The notes beneath the pieces were generated by a model. It saw only the letters and a program-made list of their open reading frames with translations, ran no database searches and was not told where the DNA came from. Both the position numbers and the translations under genes were made by a program. From a virus: a stretch of DNA of 31,679 bases. Of this stretch, positions 22,000 through 26,716 are shown piece by piece. The first letter of the stretch is position 1; each line of letters starts with the position of its first letter. The stretch spans positions 1 to 31,679 of the IMG/VR virus record IMGVR_UViG_3300042465_003305. One strand, 5' to 3'.

Positions 22000-22241
22000 G
22001 TTGCCTCCTCTGCCTCGTCTCCCGAGCGGCCGGGGAGGTTTCCCTCCCCAGCCAGCCCACCGGGAGACTGCGCGTCGTGCGCTTTCGGCGCGAGCATCGT
22101 AGCACGGTCGAGGGTGCGGCGAAGCCATCGCAGCGCGTCGAGTTCGTCGTCCGTCTCGGCGTGAGTCCGAGAGAGGATCTCCCCGAGTCCTGCGCGGACG
22201 TGCTTTGAGAGATACGGCCTTCGGGTGTCGATCGAGTTCAT
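21996..22241 (-). CDS. Small early protein
   Basis: An 81-residue protein with a helical first half (AGLGEILSRTHAETDDELDALRWLRRTLDRATML) and a Gly/Glu-rich, probably disordered tail (SPGGLAGEGNLPGRSGDEAEEAT). The tail is encoded over a GGGGAGG/CCTCCCC hairpin with a GAAA loop on the minus strand (22052-22069). It has ATGA overlaps on both sides. The function is unknown. Confidence 0.72.
   Translation of the reverse strand: MNSIDTRRPYLSKHVRAGLGEILSRTHAETDDELDALRWLRRTLDRATMLAPKAHDAQSPGGLAGEGNLPGRSGDEAEEAT
22052..22069 (-). other. GAAA-loop hairpin inside the 81-residue gene, upstream of the CsrA-like gene
   Basis: GGGGAGG and CCTCCCC pair around a four-base loop that reads GAAA in the minus-strand transcript. 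No T-run follows. It lies about 50 bases before the start of the CsrA-like gene and within coding sequence. Confidence 0.55.
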
Positions 22242-22762
22242 CGGATGACCAGCCTCGATCCTCGTTCCATGAGCGACGCGAACGGGAGCGCCTCGCCGGA
22301 TTCAAGCCGAGCGCGGATCGCGTCCTTGTCCGTCTCGACGACGGTCTTTCGCTTGACGGCCCACGCGGGAAGTTCGTCGGCACCAACACGGATGTCGAGT
22401 GGAGCCTTGCCGCCGTTCCGCGAGACGCTGACTCTGAATCGCTCGGTGTCGACCTTCGGGACGTTCCTCGTCTGGAGGACGAAGAGCAGCCGCTCCCGGA
22501 GCGCCTTCGACGCGTTCTCGTCGACGCGAGCGAGATCGCGAAGGCGATCCGACTCGGCCTGCCTTGCGGATGCGCGGGCCTCGATCTCGGTGATAAGGCC
22601 GCAGTAGTTGTCGATCTTGCCGGAGAGGTTGGTCGAGAGTTCGGCCTCCCACGCCTCGACTGCGGCGAGCGCCTCCGGCGATGAGATGTCGCCGCCAGCC
22701 TCGACGAGAAGCGCCTCGAGTGCGCGGAGATCGTCGGCGATGTTGTAGAGCGTTTGTTTCAC
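22238..22762 (-). CDS. Siphovirus Gp157 family protein
   Basis: A 174-residue protein matching the Siphovirus Gp157 pattern. A helical N-terminal half (LYNIADDLRALEALLVEAGGDIS ... KIDNYCGLITEIEARASARQAESDRLRDLARVDENASKALRERLLFVLQ) is followed by a beta part (RNVPKVDTERFRVSVSRNGGKAPLDI) and a helix with DKDAIRARLESGE. Members are early phage proteins, one linked to phage resistance in Streptococcus thermophilus. They often lie near recombination genes, as here. It has ATGA overlaps with both neighbours. Confidence 0.88.
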   Translation of the reverse strand: MKQTLYNIADDLRALEALLVEAGGDISSPEALAAVEAWEAELSTNLSGKIDNYCGLITEIEARASARQAESDRLRDLARVDENASKALRERLLFVLQTRNVPKVDTERFRVSVSRNGGKAPLDIRVGADELPAWAVKRKTVVETDKDAIRARLESGEALPFASLMERGSRLVIR

Positions 22763-23052
22763 TTGGCGCTCCCCTCGTGCGCGTCGAACTGCTGGACGCC
22801 GACCTTGTGCATGGCCTCTGCTGCGTCGCAGAGAGCGCGAAGCCGCTTGACCGAGATGTTCCAGATGTTCTCACTCGACCCAAGTTCCTCACCGACCTTG
22901 TGCGCGAGGAACGTCACGGCTGGTTCGTCCTCGCTTCCGAGCGAAAGTCCCTCGATCCACGCGATCAGGTCGACTGCCTCCTTGCCGACCTCGAGGTCGT
23001 CGCGCTCGAGCCTGATCCACATGTCGCCCTCGGTTCGATTGTCCTCTCTCAT
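22759..23052 (-). CDS. Small early protein
   Basis: A 97-residue protein, acidic, with a predicted beta start (DMWIRLERDDLEVGKEAVDLIAWIEGL) and a helical end (WNISVKRLRALCDAAEAMHKVG). It overlaps the endolysin stop and the Gp157 start by ATGA. No family was recognised. Confidence 0.75.
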   Translation of the reverse strand: MREDNRTEGDMWIRLERDDLEVGKEAVDLIAWIEGLSLGSEDEPAVTFLAHKVGEELGSSENIWNISVKRLRALCDAAEAMHKVGVQQFDAHEGSAK

Positions 23053-23456
23053 TGTCGTGCCTCCTTCGCGGCCTTCGCGACCTTCGCCGCATATGCCTTC
23101 GTGCTGTCCTTCGTGTGTCCTCGCGGCCCTCCGTTGTGGATTCGCGACACGGTGTCAAGATCCCATCGCGGCGCGTATCGCGTGAGGTACGCGAGAACGA
23201 CGCGCTCGGCGACGGCGCGATCCGTCACCGACTCGTATCCGAGCGCTCGAAGCGCTGGATCTTTTTCGGTGGCATCGAGCCAGTAGGCTCGGTGAATCTG
23301 GTACGCGCCGAGCGCCTTGCCGCCGTCGCCGATCGCGCGGTCTGGATCGCGTTCGCCGCCAGTCTCGACGACGCGGATCGCGTCGAGGATCGCTCGCGTA
23401 TCCGTTCCTGCCGGAGGCGCGATCGCGAGGAGAGAAGAGAGCAGGAGGATCGTCAC
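23049..23456 (-). CDS. Lysozyme-like endolysin with N-terminal signal/anchor
   Basis: A 135-residue protein. Residues 1-16 are hydrophobic (TILLLSSLLAIAPP), consistent with an export signal or signal-anchor, although they lack a basic residue. The catalytic domain shows ILDAIRVVETGG with Glu31 as the likely acid, then GGKALGAYQIHRAYWLDA with the GAYQI motif (50-54), and DTVSRIHNGGPRG with the HNGG loop. These are marks of the lysozyme/transglycosylase superfamily. It starts at GTG (23454-23456) in a GTGA overlap. It lies among early genes, about 5 kb from the holin/spanin cassette. Confidence 0.8.
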   Translation of the reverse strand: MTILLLSSLLAIAPPAGTDTRAILDAIRVVETGGERDPDRAIGDGGKALGAYQIHRAYWLDATEKDPALRALGYESVTDRAVAERVVLAYLTRYAPRWDLDTVSRIHNGGPRGHTKDSTKAYAAKVAKAAKEARQ

Positions 23457-23704
23457 GCTGCACCTCCGGTCGGCTTCGATTCGATGAAGATGCGACGGAC
23501 GCGCTCGACGCGGCGCGAGAGCGTGTAGAACGACGGGATCTCGACGTCGCCCTCTTGCTCGAGCGCGTACGGCCAGTTCCCGAGATTGACGGCGTGTAGC
23601 CACGGGAAGTCGCCATGCGCGCAGCGGTACGGCTCGCGGATGAGCGCGTTGATGTCCGCAATGGCTCGGTCGATCTCCTGAGCGGTGAGTTCCATGATGT
23701 GCAT
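23453..23704 (-). CDS. Small early protein
   Basis: An 83-residue protein with a helical start (MELTAQEIDRAIADINALIREPY), a Trp/Pro/Asn-rich centre (GDFPWLHAVNLGNWPYALEQEGD) and a basic helix (SRRVERVRRIFIES). The ATG at 23702-23704 follows a leader almost identical to that of the next upstream gene (hairpin plus AGAAAGCGAGACA). A second ATG three codons later is possible. The stop overlaps the endolysin GTG. The function is unknown. Confidence 0.72.
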   Translation of the reverse strand: MHIMELTAQEIDRAIADINALIREPYRCAHGDFPWLHAVNLGNWPYALEQEGDVEIPSFYTLSRRVERVRRIFIESKPTGGAA

Positions 23705-23719
23705 TGTGTCTCGCTTTCT

Positions 23720-23735
23720 GCCGTCTCCTGACGGC
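23720..23735 (-). promoter_or_regulatory. AGGA-loop hairpin leader, copy A
   Basis: On the minus strand GCCGTC-AGGA-GACGGC forms a perfect 6-bp stem with an AGGA loop, followed by AGAAAGCGAGACACA and the start codon at 23704. The GGA is more than 20 bases before the ATG, too far for a normal Shine-Dalgarno. Confidence 0.7.
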
Positions 23736-23762
23736 GGGTGTGTTCCGCAACGGCGCGGAGAT

Positions 23763-23786
23763 GAGGAGCCTCCGAAAAGGCTCCTC
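23763..23786 (-). other. 9-bp intergenic hairpin after the 68-residue gene
   Basis: GAGGAGCCT (23763-23771) pairs with AGGCTCCTC (23778-23786) around a 6-base loop. No T-run follows on either strand, so it is a weak terminator candidate at best. It might protect the 3' end of the upstream message. Confidence 0.6.
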
Positions 23787-23798
23787 GACTCCGAGTCG

Positions 23799-24005
23799 TT
23801 AGTGCATCACAATGACGGCTCGCGCTGCATCGCACCAACGAACCAGTTTCCCGAGTTGCGCGGAATCGACCTCGACCGACTCGACTGTCATCTCGGAACT
23901 TCCTCCGAACTTGAGTCCGAAATACTCGCGAGCAAACTTCGAGATCGGAGTGAGTCGAAAGTTCTGTCCTTCGGCGGTCGCGATGATGTCGATCTGCTTG
24001 TTCAT
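23799..24005 (-). CDS. Small early protein (68 residues)
   Basis: The protein begins MNKQIDIIATAEGQNFRLTPISKFAREYFGL and ends with a helical segment (AQLGKLVRWCDAARAVIVMH). It has a beta-rich centre (EMTVESVEVDSAQ). The start ATG (24003-24005) follows hairpin leader B. It stands alone between two non-coding gaps and has its own promoter candidate, so it may be regulated separately. No family was recognised. Confidence 0.72.
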   Translation of the reverse strand: MNKQIDIIATAEGQNFRLTPISKFAREYFGLKFGGSSEMTVESVEVDSAQLGKLVRWCDAARAVIVMH

Positions 24006-24022
24006 TGTCTGTCTCGCTTTCT

Positions 24023-24036
24023 GCGGCTCCTGCCGC
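24023..24036 (-). promoter_or_regulatory. AGGA-loop hairpin leader, copy B
   Basis: On the minus strand GCGGC-AGGA-GCCGC forms a perfect 5-bp stem with an AGGA loop, followed by AGAAAGCGAGACAGACA and the start codon at 24005. It is nearly the same leader as copy A at 23705-23735. Confidence 0.7.
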
Positions 24037-24048
24037 GTTGATGGAATC

Positions 24049-24076
24049 ACTATACCCTCTCCATCGGCCGAGGGAA
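24049..24076 (-). promoter_or_regulatory. Sigma70-like promoter candidate for the 68-residue gene
   Basis: On the minus strand a -10-like TATAGT (complement of 24049-24054) lies 16 bases downstream of TTCCCT (24071-24076). The -10 is a five-of-six match; the -35 is poor, so activator help is possible. It sits about 44 bases upstream of the start codon. Confidence 0.4.
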
Positions 24077-24077
24077 G

Positions 24078-24096
24078 CGGATTCCCTGAGAATCCG
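24078..24096. promoter_or_regulatory. Inverted repeat beside the promoter candidate
   Basis: CGGATTC and GAATCCG pair across CCTGA. It lies directly upstream of the -35 element on the minus strand, an operator-like position. Confidence 0.45.
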
Positions 24097-24130
24097 TCGA
24101 AAGTTCTCAAGATTCTCTGTTATCGGGACG

Positions 24131-24142
24131 CTGTATATACAG
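24131..24142. promoter_or_regulatory. Perfect 12-bp palindrome CTGTATATACAG
   Basis: The palindrome resembles the ends of a LexA box but has CTG-N6-CAG spacing rather than CTG-N10-CAG. It is in the gap between the loader-like gene and the 68-residue gene, so it is a candidate operator for a dimeric regulator. Confidence 0.5.
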
Positions 24143-24195
24143 ACCGCCGGAAATGCCCCGTAGCGGCCTCGGCGCTCTGGACGGCCCGGAGGCCG

Positions 24196-24816
24196 TCAGA
24201 ACGGCCCAAGCGCCCCTACGGCGACGGACGGCGGCCTTCCGGCCATCCGGTAGAAGTCGAGCGCAGGCACGTCCAGGTCGAAGTTCCCGGTGTCCGGGTT
24301 ATAGGCTCGGCACGTCCGACCGGAGACGACATCCGCGACGGCGACGATCCAGCGTCGCGGCCAGTCGGAGAACGCGACCGGAGGAGATCCCCAGCCGACC
24401 GAGCGCAGCGCGTCGATCGCCTCTCCGACGTGCAGCGGATTCGCGACCTCTATCTCGCGGCGAAGGCTCGCCCAGTCCGCCTCGCAGATCATCGCGTCTC
24501 GGCTCGACGAGATTCGCCGTCGATCGCACTCGCGCTGTCGCGCCTCGCGCTGGCTCATCTCTGATCGCCGCATCCGCACATCGGCGACGTACTCAAAGAA
24601 CTTCGCAGGGATGAACCGCGCCCGAGGTCCTCCCCAGTTGATCGCGTAGTTCTCGAGTCCGGCGAGAGCGTCGCTCGACTCCATCTCGGCGATGCGCGGG
24701 AGCGCAAGCGCCCACAACTCGCGATCCGTCTCGCCGCGAAAGTACCGATTCGCGCGAGCGGTGAACGCCGCGAGTTCCTCGCGGGTCATGCCGGGTTTCT
24801 TCGATTCGCTGGTCAT
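24196..24816 (-). CDS. Putative replication protein (helicase-loader-like N-terminus)
   Basis: A 206-residue protein. The N-terminal 75 residues (MTREELAAFTARANRYFRGE, then DRELWALALPRIAEMESSDALAGLENYAI, ending RFIPAKFFEYVADVR) follow the pattern of G39P-type helicase loaders and related replisome organisers: a helix, a DL/LW step, a second helix with aromatic/acidic residues, and a final P-A-x-F/L-x-x. The rest is not recognisable; it contains several Trp residues and a Gly-rich linker. The early position, beside an annealing protein and a G-rich gap, supports a replication role. I chose the ATG at 24814-24816 because a purine-rich leader precedes it. Confidence 0.5.
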   Translation of the reverse strand: MTSESKKPGMTREELAAFTARANRYFRGETDRELWALALPRIAEMESSDALAGLENYAINWGGPRARFIPAKFFEYVADVRMRRSEMSQREARQRECDRRRISSSRDAMICEADWASLRREIEVANPLHVGEAIDALRSVGWGSPPVAFSDWPRRWIVAVADVVSGRTCRAYNPDTGNFDLDVPALDFYRMAGRPPSVAVGALGPF

Positions 24817-24833
24817 TCTGTCTCTCTCTCTCT

Positions 24834-24848
24834 CCGGCATCCTGCCGG
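24834..24848 (-). promoter_or_regulatory. GGA-loop hairpin leader, copy C
   Basis: On the minus strand CCGGCA-GGA-TGCCGG forms a 6-bp stem with GGA in the loop, so the top reads CAGGATG, close to the CsrA-site core. A GA-repeat leader (GGAGAGAGAGAG) follows and leads to the ATG at 24816. Confidence 0.65.
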
Positions 24849-24973
24849 GGTTCGCGCGATCGCGCCTCGTGAAATCTACGTTTGACGTTCTCCCGCCAGA
24901 AGAAGAGAGAGAAGGCGAAAGACGTAGGAGTCAGGAGCCGGAACACGAGACGCGTAGTTGTCTCATCTGTCCC

Positions 24974-24999
24974 GGGTGGGGGGTTATTAGGGGGGAGGG
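24974..24999 (+). other. G-quadruplex-type tract
   Basis: Runs of 3, 6, 6 and 3 guanines on the plus strand are separated by T, TTATTA and A, which satisfies the usual four-run G-quadruplex pattern. Minus-strand transcripts would carry the C-rich complement. The tract contains the AT-rich TTATTA that forms part of the promoter -10 on the other strand. Confidence 0.6.
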
Positions 25000-25014
25000 A
25001 GTCGCACTTGTAAA
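24986..25014 (-). promoter_or_regulatory. Sigma70-like promoter candidate for the replication gene
   Basis: On the minus strand TTTACA (complement of 25009-25014, five of six to the consensus) is followed after 17 bases by CCTAAT (24986-24991, four of six). It lies just after a terminator and 170 bases before the 206-residue gene. Confidence 0.4.
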
Positions 25015-25037
25015 GAGGGAAAGTTTGCAGATTTCGG

Positions 25038-25065
25038 AAAAACGTGAGCCGGGTTTCCCCGGCTC
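25038..25065 (-). terminator. Rho-independent terminator after the 120-residue gene
   Basis: On the minus strand a perfect 8-bp stem (GAGCCGGG/CCCGGCTC) closes a GAAA loop and is followed after ACG by five T residues. It lies within 10 bases of the stop at 25072. Confidence 0.8.
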
Positions 25066-25071
25066 GCGTCG

Positions 25072-25434
25072 TCATGCCTTTGAGCCTCGCTCAGCGAACA
25101 CCAGCCTCGCGGCCCGATGGACAAGATCGAATCGGACTCGCTGGTCCGCAAGTTCCCACGCCAACTCTCGCCGGCGGATCGTCCGCACCGAGACGCGAAG
25201 CGCCTCGGCGAGCGCCGTCTTCGCCGGGGTGACGTGTCCAGGCATGAGGTCGAGAGGGATGCCCACCTCGACCAGCGCCCGGATCTCCTCAGGGATCGAC
25301 TCGTCGGCCCGGATCAGCCGCGCCACTCGCAGCGCCTCGGCGAGCCGGATCGGCCGGAAGACCCGAGGATCTTCCGGCCGGATTCCGACCTGCGAGCGGA
25401 TCGACACCGCGCCGGGAATCTCGACGCGCTTCAC
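25072..25434 (-). CDS. Small HTH-like early protein
   Basis: A 120-residue protein. The segment HVTPAKTALAEALRVSVRTIRRRELAWELADQRVRFDLV (about residues 67-105) has an HTH shape: a helix TALAEALRV, a turn S-V and a recognition-type helix TIRRRELAWEL. The first half (PEDPRVFRPIRLAEALRVARLIRADESIPEEIRALV) is also helical. It is coupled to the annealing protein by ATGA and ends at a clear terminator, so the two form a short operon. A regulatory or recombination-partner role is possible. Confidence 0.72.
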   Translation of the reverse strand: MKRVEIPGAVSIRSQVGIRPEDPRVFRPIRLAEALRVARLIRADESIPEEIRALVEVGIPLDLMPGHVTPAKTALAEALRVSVRTIRRRELAWELADQRVRFDLVHRAARLVFAERGSKA

Positions 25435-26345
25435 TTCGCGTCTCCGATGACCTCGAGGATCTCGAGGGTGCCGTTCGAGCGCTGACGCACCCGGACGAGA
25501 GAGTTGCAGGAGAACGCCTGCTGCGCCTCGAGGATCGACGCGACGCGCTCATCGAGGACGGCGAACGGCCGAGCCTCGTCTTCTTGGTCGATGCGCCAGA
25601 CGCGACGGCCGGACTTGCCCTCGACCACCGAGATCGGCGAGCGAGCGAGGATGACCCGCTCAGCGTCCGGCGTGACCGGGACCGCCGTCGTCTCGACGAC
25701 GGGAGCCGACGCGACCGGGACCGGCGAGAGCAAGTCCTCGTTGTCCTTCCGGCGCTCCTCGCGCGTCATCGCCTTCATCGGCTTCGGTTCTGGCTTCGCG
25801 GCCGGAGCGTGGAAGTCCTCGACCGCGACGGGCTTCGCGCCGGCAATCGAGTCGATCTCCGTCTCGTCCAGCATCGCAAGGCCGCAGATCGAGAGCGTTG
25901 CGCGGCGCTTGGATTTCGTCTCGCACTTCATGTAGGCGTTGGCAAGGTTCTCGCCTGCCAAGCCCTTGAGGTTGACGGCTCCAGTCGCGATGTCCTCGCG
26001 GCCGGATCGGTCGCGCACCCGCGCGGTCATGCAGAGGATGTCTCCTCGCATCTCCTGCTCGAGCGCGAGGACCGACACGCCGTGAATCTGCCGCAACTGC
26101 TCGGTCGCGGACTTCTTCGCGTACAACTGGACCTTGCCGTTGAGCGTGAGGTACTCGAACGGCTGCGTCAGCGGGTTGAGGCCGAGCGAGTCGCAGACCG
26201 CTTTGTACAAGGCGATCCGCTGACCCGGATCGAGTCGGCCGATGTCACCCGCGGCGATATACGCCTCGAGCGCCTTCGTTCCGGCAACGGCAAGCGAGTG
26301 GGTTTCGATCGCGGACGACGCGATCCCGTGAGATACGATAGACAT
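25431..26345 (-). CDS. RecT/Red-beta-like single-strand annealing protein (probable)
   Basis: A 304-residue protein. Residues ~38-170 carry a conserved phage pattern: DPGQRIALYKAVCDSLGLNPLTQPFEYLTLNGKVQLYAKKSATEQLRQIHGV, then CMTARVRDRSGREDIATGAVNLKGLAGENLANAYMKCETKSKRRATLSICGLAMLDE. The Asn-Pro...K-x-x-LY core and the ETKSKRRxTLxICG block recall RecT/Bet-type annealing proteins. Residues ~180-235 are Pro/Ala-rich, and the last ~65 form a separate small domain. It is the first gene of the early minus-strand operon, with an AAGGAG Shine-Dalgarno, and it faces a plus-strand gene. RusA in the same region fits a recombination role. Confidence 0.6.
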   Translation of the reverse strand: MSIVSHGIASSAIETHSLAVAGTKALEAYIAAGDIGRLDPGQRIALYKAVCDSLGLNPLTQPFEYLTLNGKVQLYAKKSATEQLRQIHGVSVLALEQEMRGDILCMTARVRDRSGREDIATGAVNLKGLAGENLANAYMKCETKSKRRATLSICGLAMLDETEIDSIAGAKPVAVEDFHAPAAKPEPKPMKAMTREERRKDNEDLLSPVPVASAPVVETTAVPVTPDAERVILARSPISVVEGKSGRRVWRIDQEDEARPFAVLDERVASILEAQQAFSCNSLVRVRQRSNGTLEILEVIGDAK

Positions 26346-26410
26346 GGAAGATGTCTCCTTCTGCGGACTTCGTGTCCGCTAGCGGACATCCTATCGGAAG
26401 AGGCTCCTCC
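26346..26410. promoter_or_regulatory. Divergent control region between the annealing gene and the lone plus-strand gene
   Basis: In 65 bp it holds the Shine-Dalgarno of the minus gene (AAGGAG, near 26357), an inverted pair GCGGAC-TTCGT-GTCCGC (26363-26379), the perfect palindrome at 26373-26388, and the Shine-Dalgarno GGAAGAGG (26396-26403) of the plus gene. A TATAGA -10-like element for the minus gene lies just inside the plus gene (complement around 26412-26417). Compact, divergent and dyad-rich, it is typical of a phage control switch. Confidence 0.6.
26373..26388. promoter_or_regulatory. Perfect 16-bp palindrome, candidate operator
   Basis: TGTCCGCT/AGCGGACA is fully self-complementary. 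A third GCGGAC half-site lies at 26363-26368, so two alternative dyads share the middle arm. It lies between the start codons of two divergent genes, where a dimeric repressor could control one or both. Confidence 0.65.
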
Positions 26411-26716
26411 GTGTCTATAGAAAATCCTCGGAATCTTCAGAAACTCGAAGCGCGGCGCGTTCGCGTCCACGTCGCCGCCGTCCTCGAGTCGGCCTGCATC
26501 CTCGAGACATCCGAGCGGAGCGCGACGCGCTGCGCGAACTTCCTCGCCGTCTCGTGGGAGTCGCTTGACCTGTACACGCTGGCTTTCGATCTCGCCGAGG
26601 AGGACGATCTTCGATTTCTCGTCGGGCAAGCGCGAGCCGCGATCCTCGCGGAACTCATCAAGCGATCAGAGCGTCGTCGATGTTCTCGGTGCCGGAGTAG
26701 TCCTGCGGAAGGCTAA
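26411..26716 (+). CDS. Lone plus-strand gene, candidate regulator
   Basis: The only gene I support on the plus strand (101 residues). I chose GTG 26411 because GGAAGAGG lies seven bases upstream; an ATG at 26351 would add 20 residues encoded over the palindrome. Codon choice (GTC, GCC, CTC, GAG, ATC) equals that of the confident genes. Shadow frames here are Arg/Ser-rich, whereas this protein is balanced and helical (VRVHVAAVLESACILETSERSATRCANFLAVSWESLDLYTLAFDLAEEDDLRFLVGQARAAILAELIKRSE). The last ~15 residues are Arg/Cys-rich and overlap the tail-fibre gene by 59 bp, end to end. No HTH is obvious. Its place suggests regulation of the early operon. Confidence 0.65.
   Translation: MSIENPRNLQKLEARRVRVHVAAVLESACILETSERSATRCANFLAVSWESLDLYTLAFDLAEEDDLRFLVGQARAAILAELIKRSERRRCSRCRSSPAEG

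Larger units (their letters stand above)
24006..24195. promoter_or_regulatory. Early regulatory gap with dyads and a promoter candidate
   Basis: This 190-bp gap has no gene. On the minus strand it holds, in order, the palindrome CTGTATATACAG, an inverted pair CGGATTC-CCTGA-GAATCCG, a -10-like TATAGT with TTCCCT sixteen bases upstream, and leader hairpin B. Several GATTCTC/GAGAATC half-sites cluster at 24080-24120. The arrangement suggests a controlled promoter for the 68-residue gene and what follows. Confidence 0.6.
24817..25071. other. Early intergenic region of 255 bp
   Basis: No gene is supported. From the right it holds a terminator (25038-25065), a promoter candidate (24986-25014), a G-rich quadruplex-type tract on the plus strand (24974-24999), a GAGA-rich leader with hairpin C and the start of the next gene. 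It is the longest non-coding stretch, lies next to replication-type genes, and is the best place to look for an origin. Confidence 0.6.

Noticed and set aside
24131-24142. LexA box
   Set aside because: The spacing is CTG-N6-CAG instead of CTG-N10-CAG, so it is kept only as a palindrome of unknown use.
24593-25075. 160-codon minus-strand frame crossing the early gap
   Set aside because: It crosses a terminator, the G-rich tract and the promoter candidate, has low-complexity sequence, and overlaps the better supported 206-residue gene.
26168-26629. Minus-strand open frame opposite the lone plus-strand gene
   Set aside because: Its residues are skewed to Arg and Asp, and its codons lack the phage bias; the plus-strand frame fits the bias and has a ribosome site.
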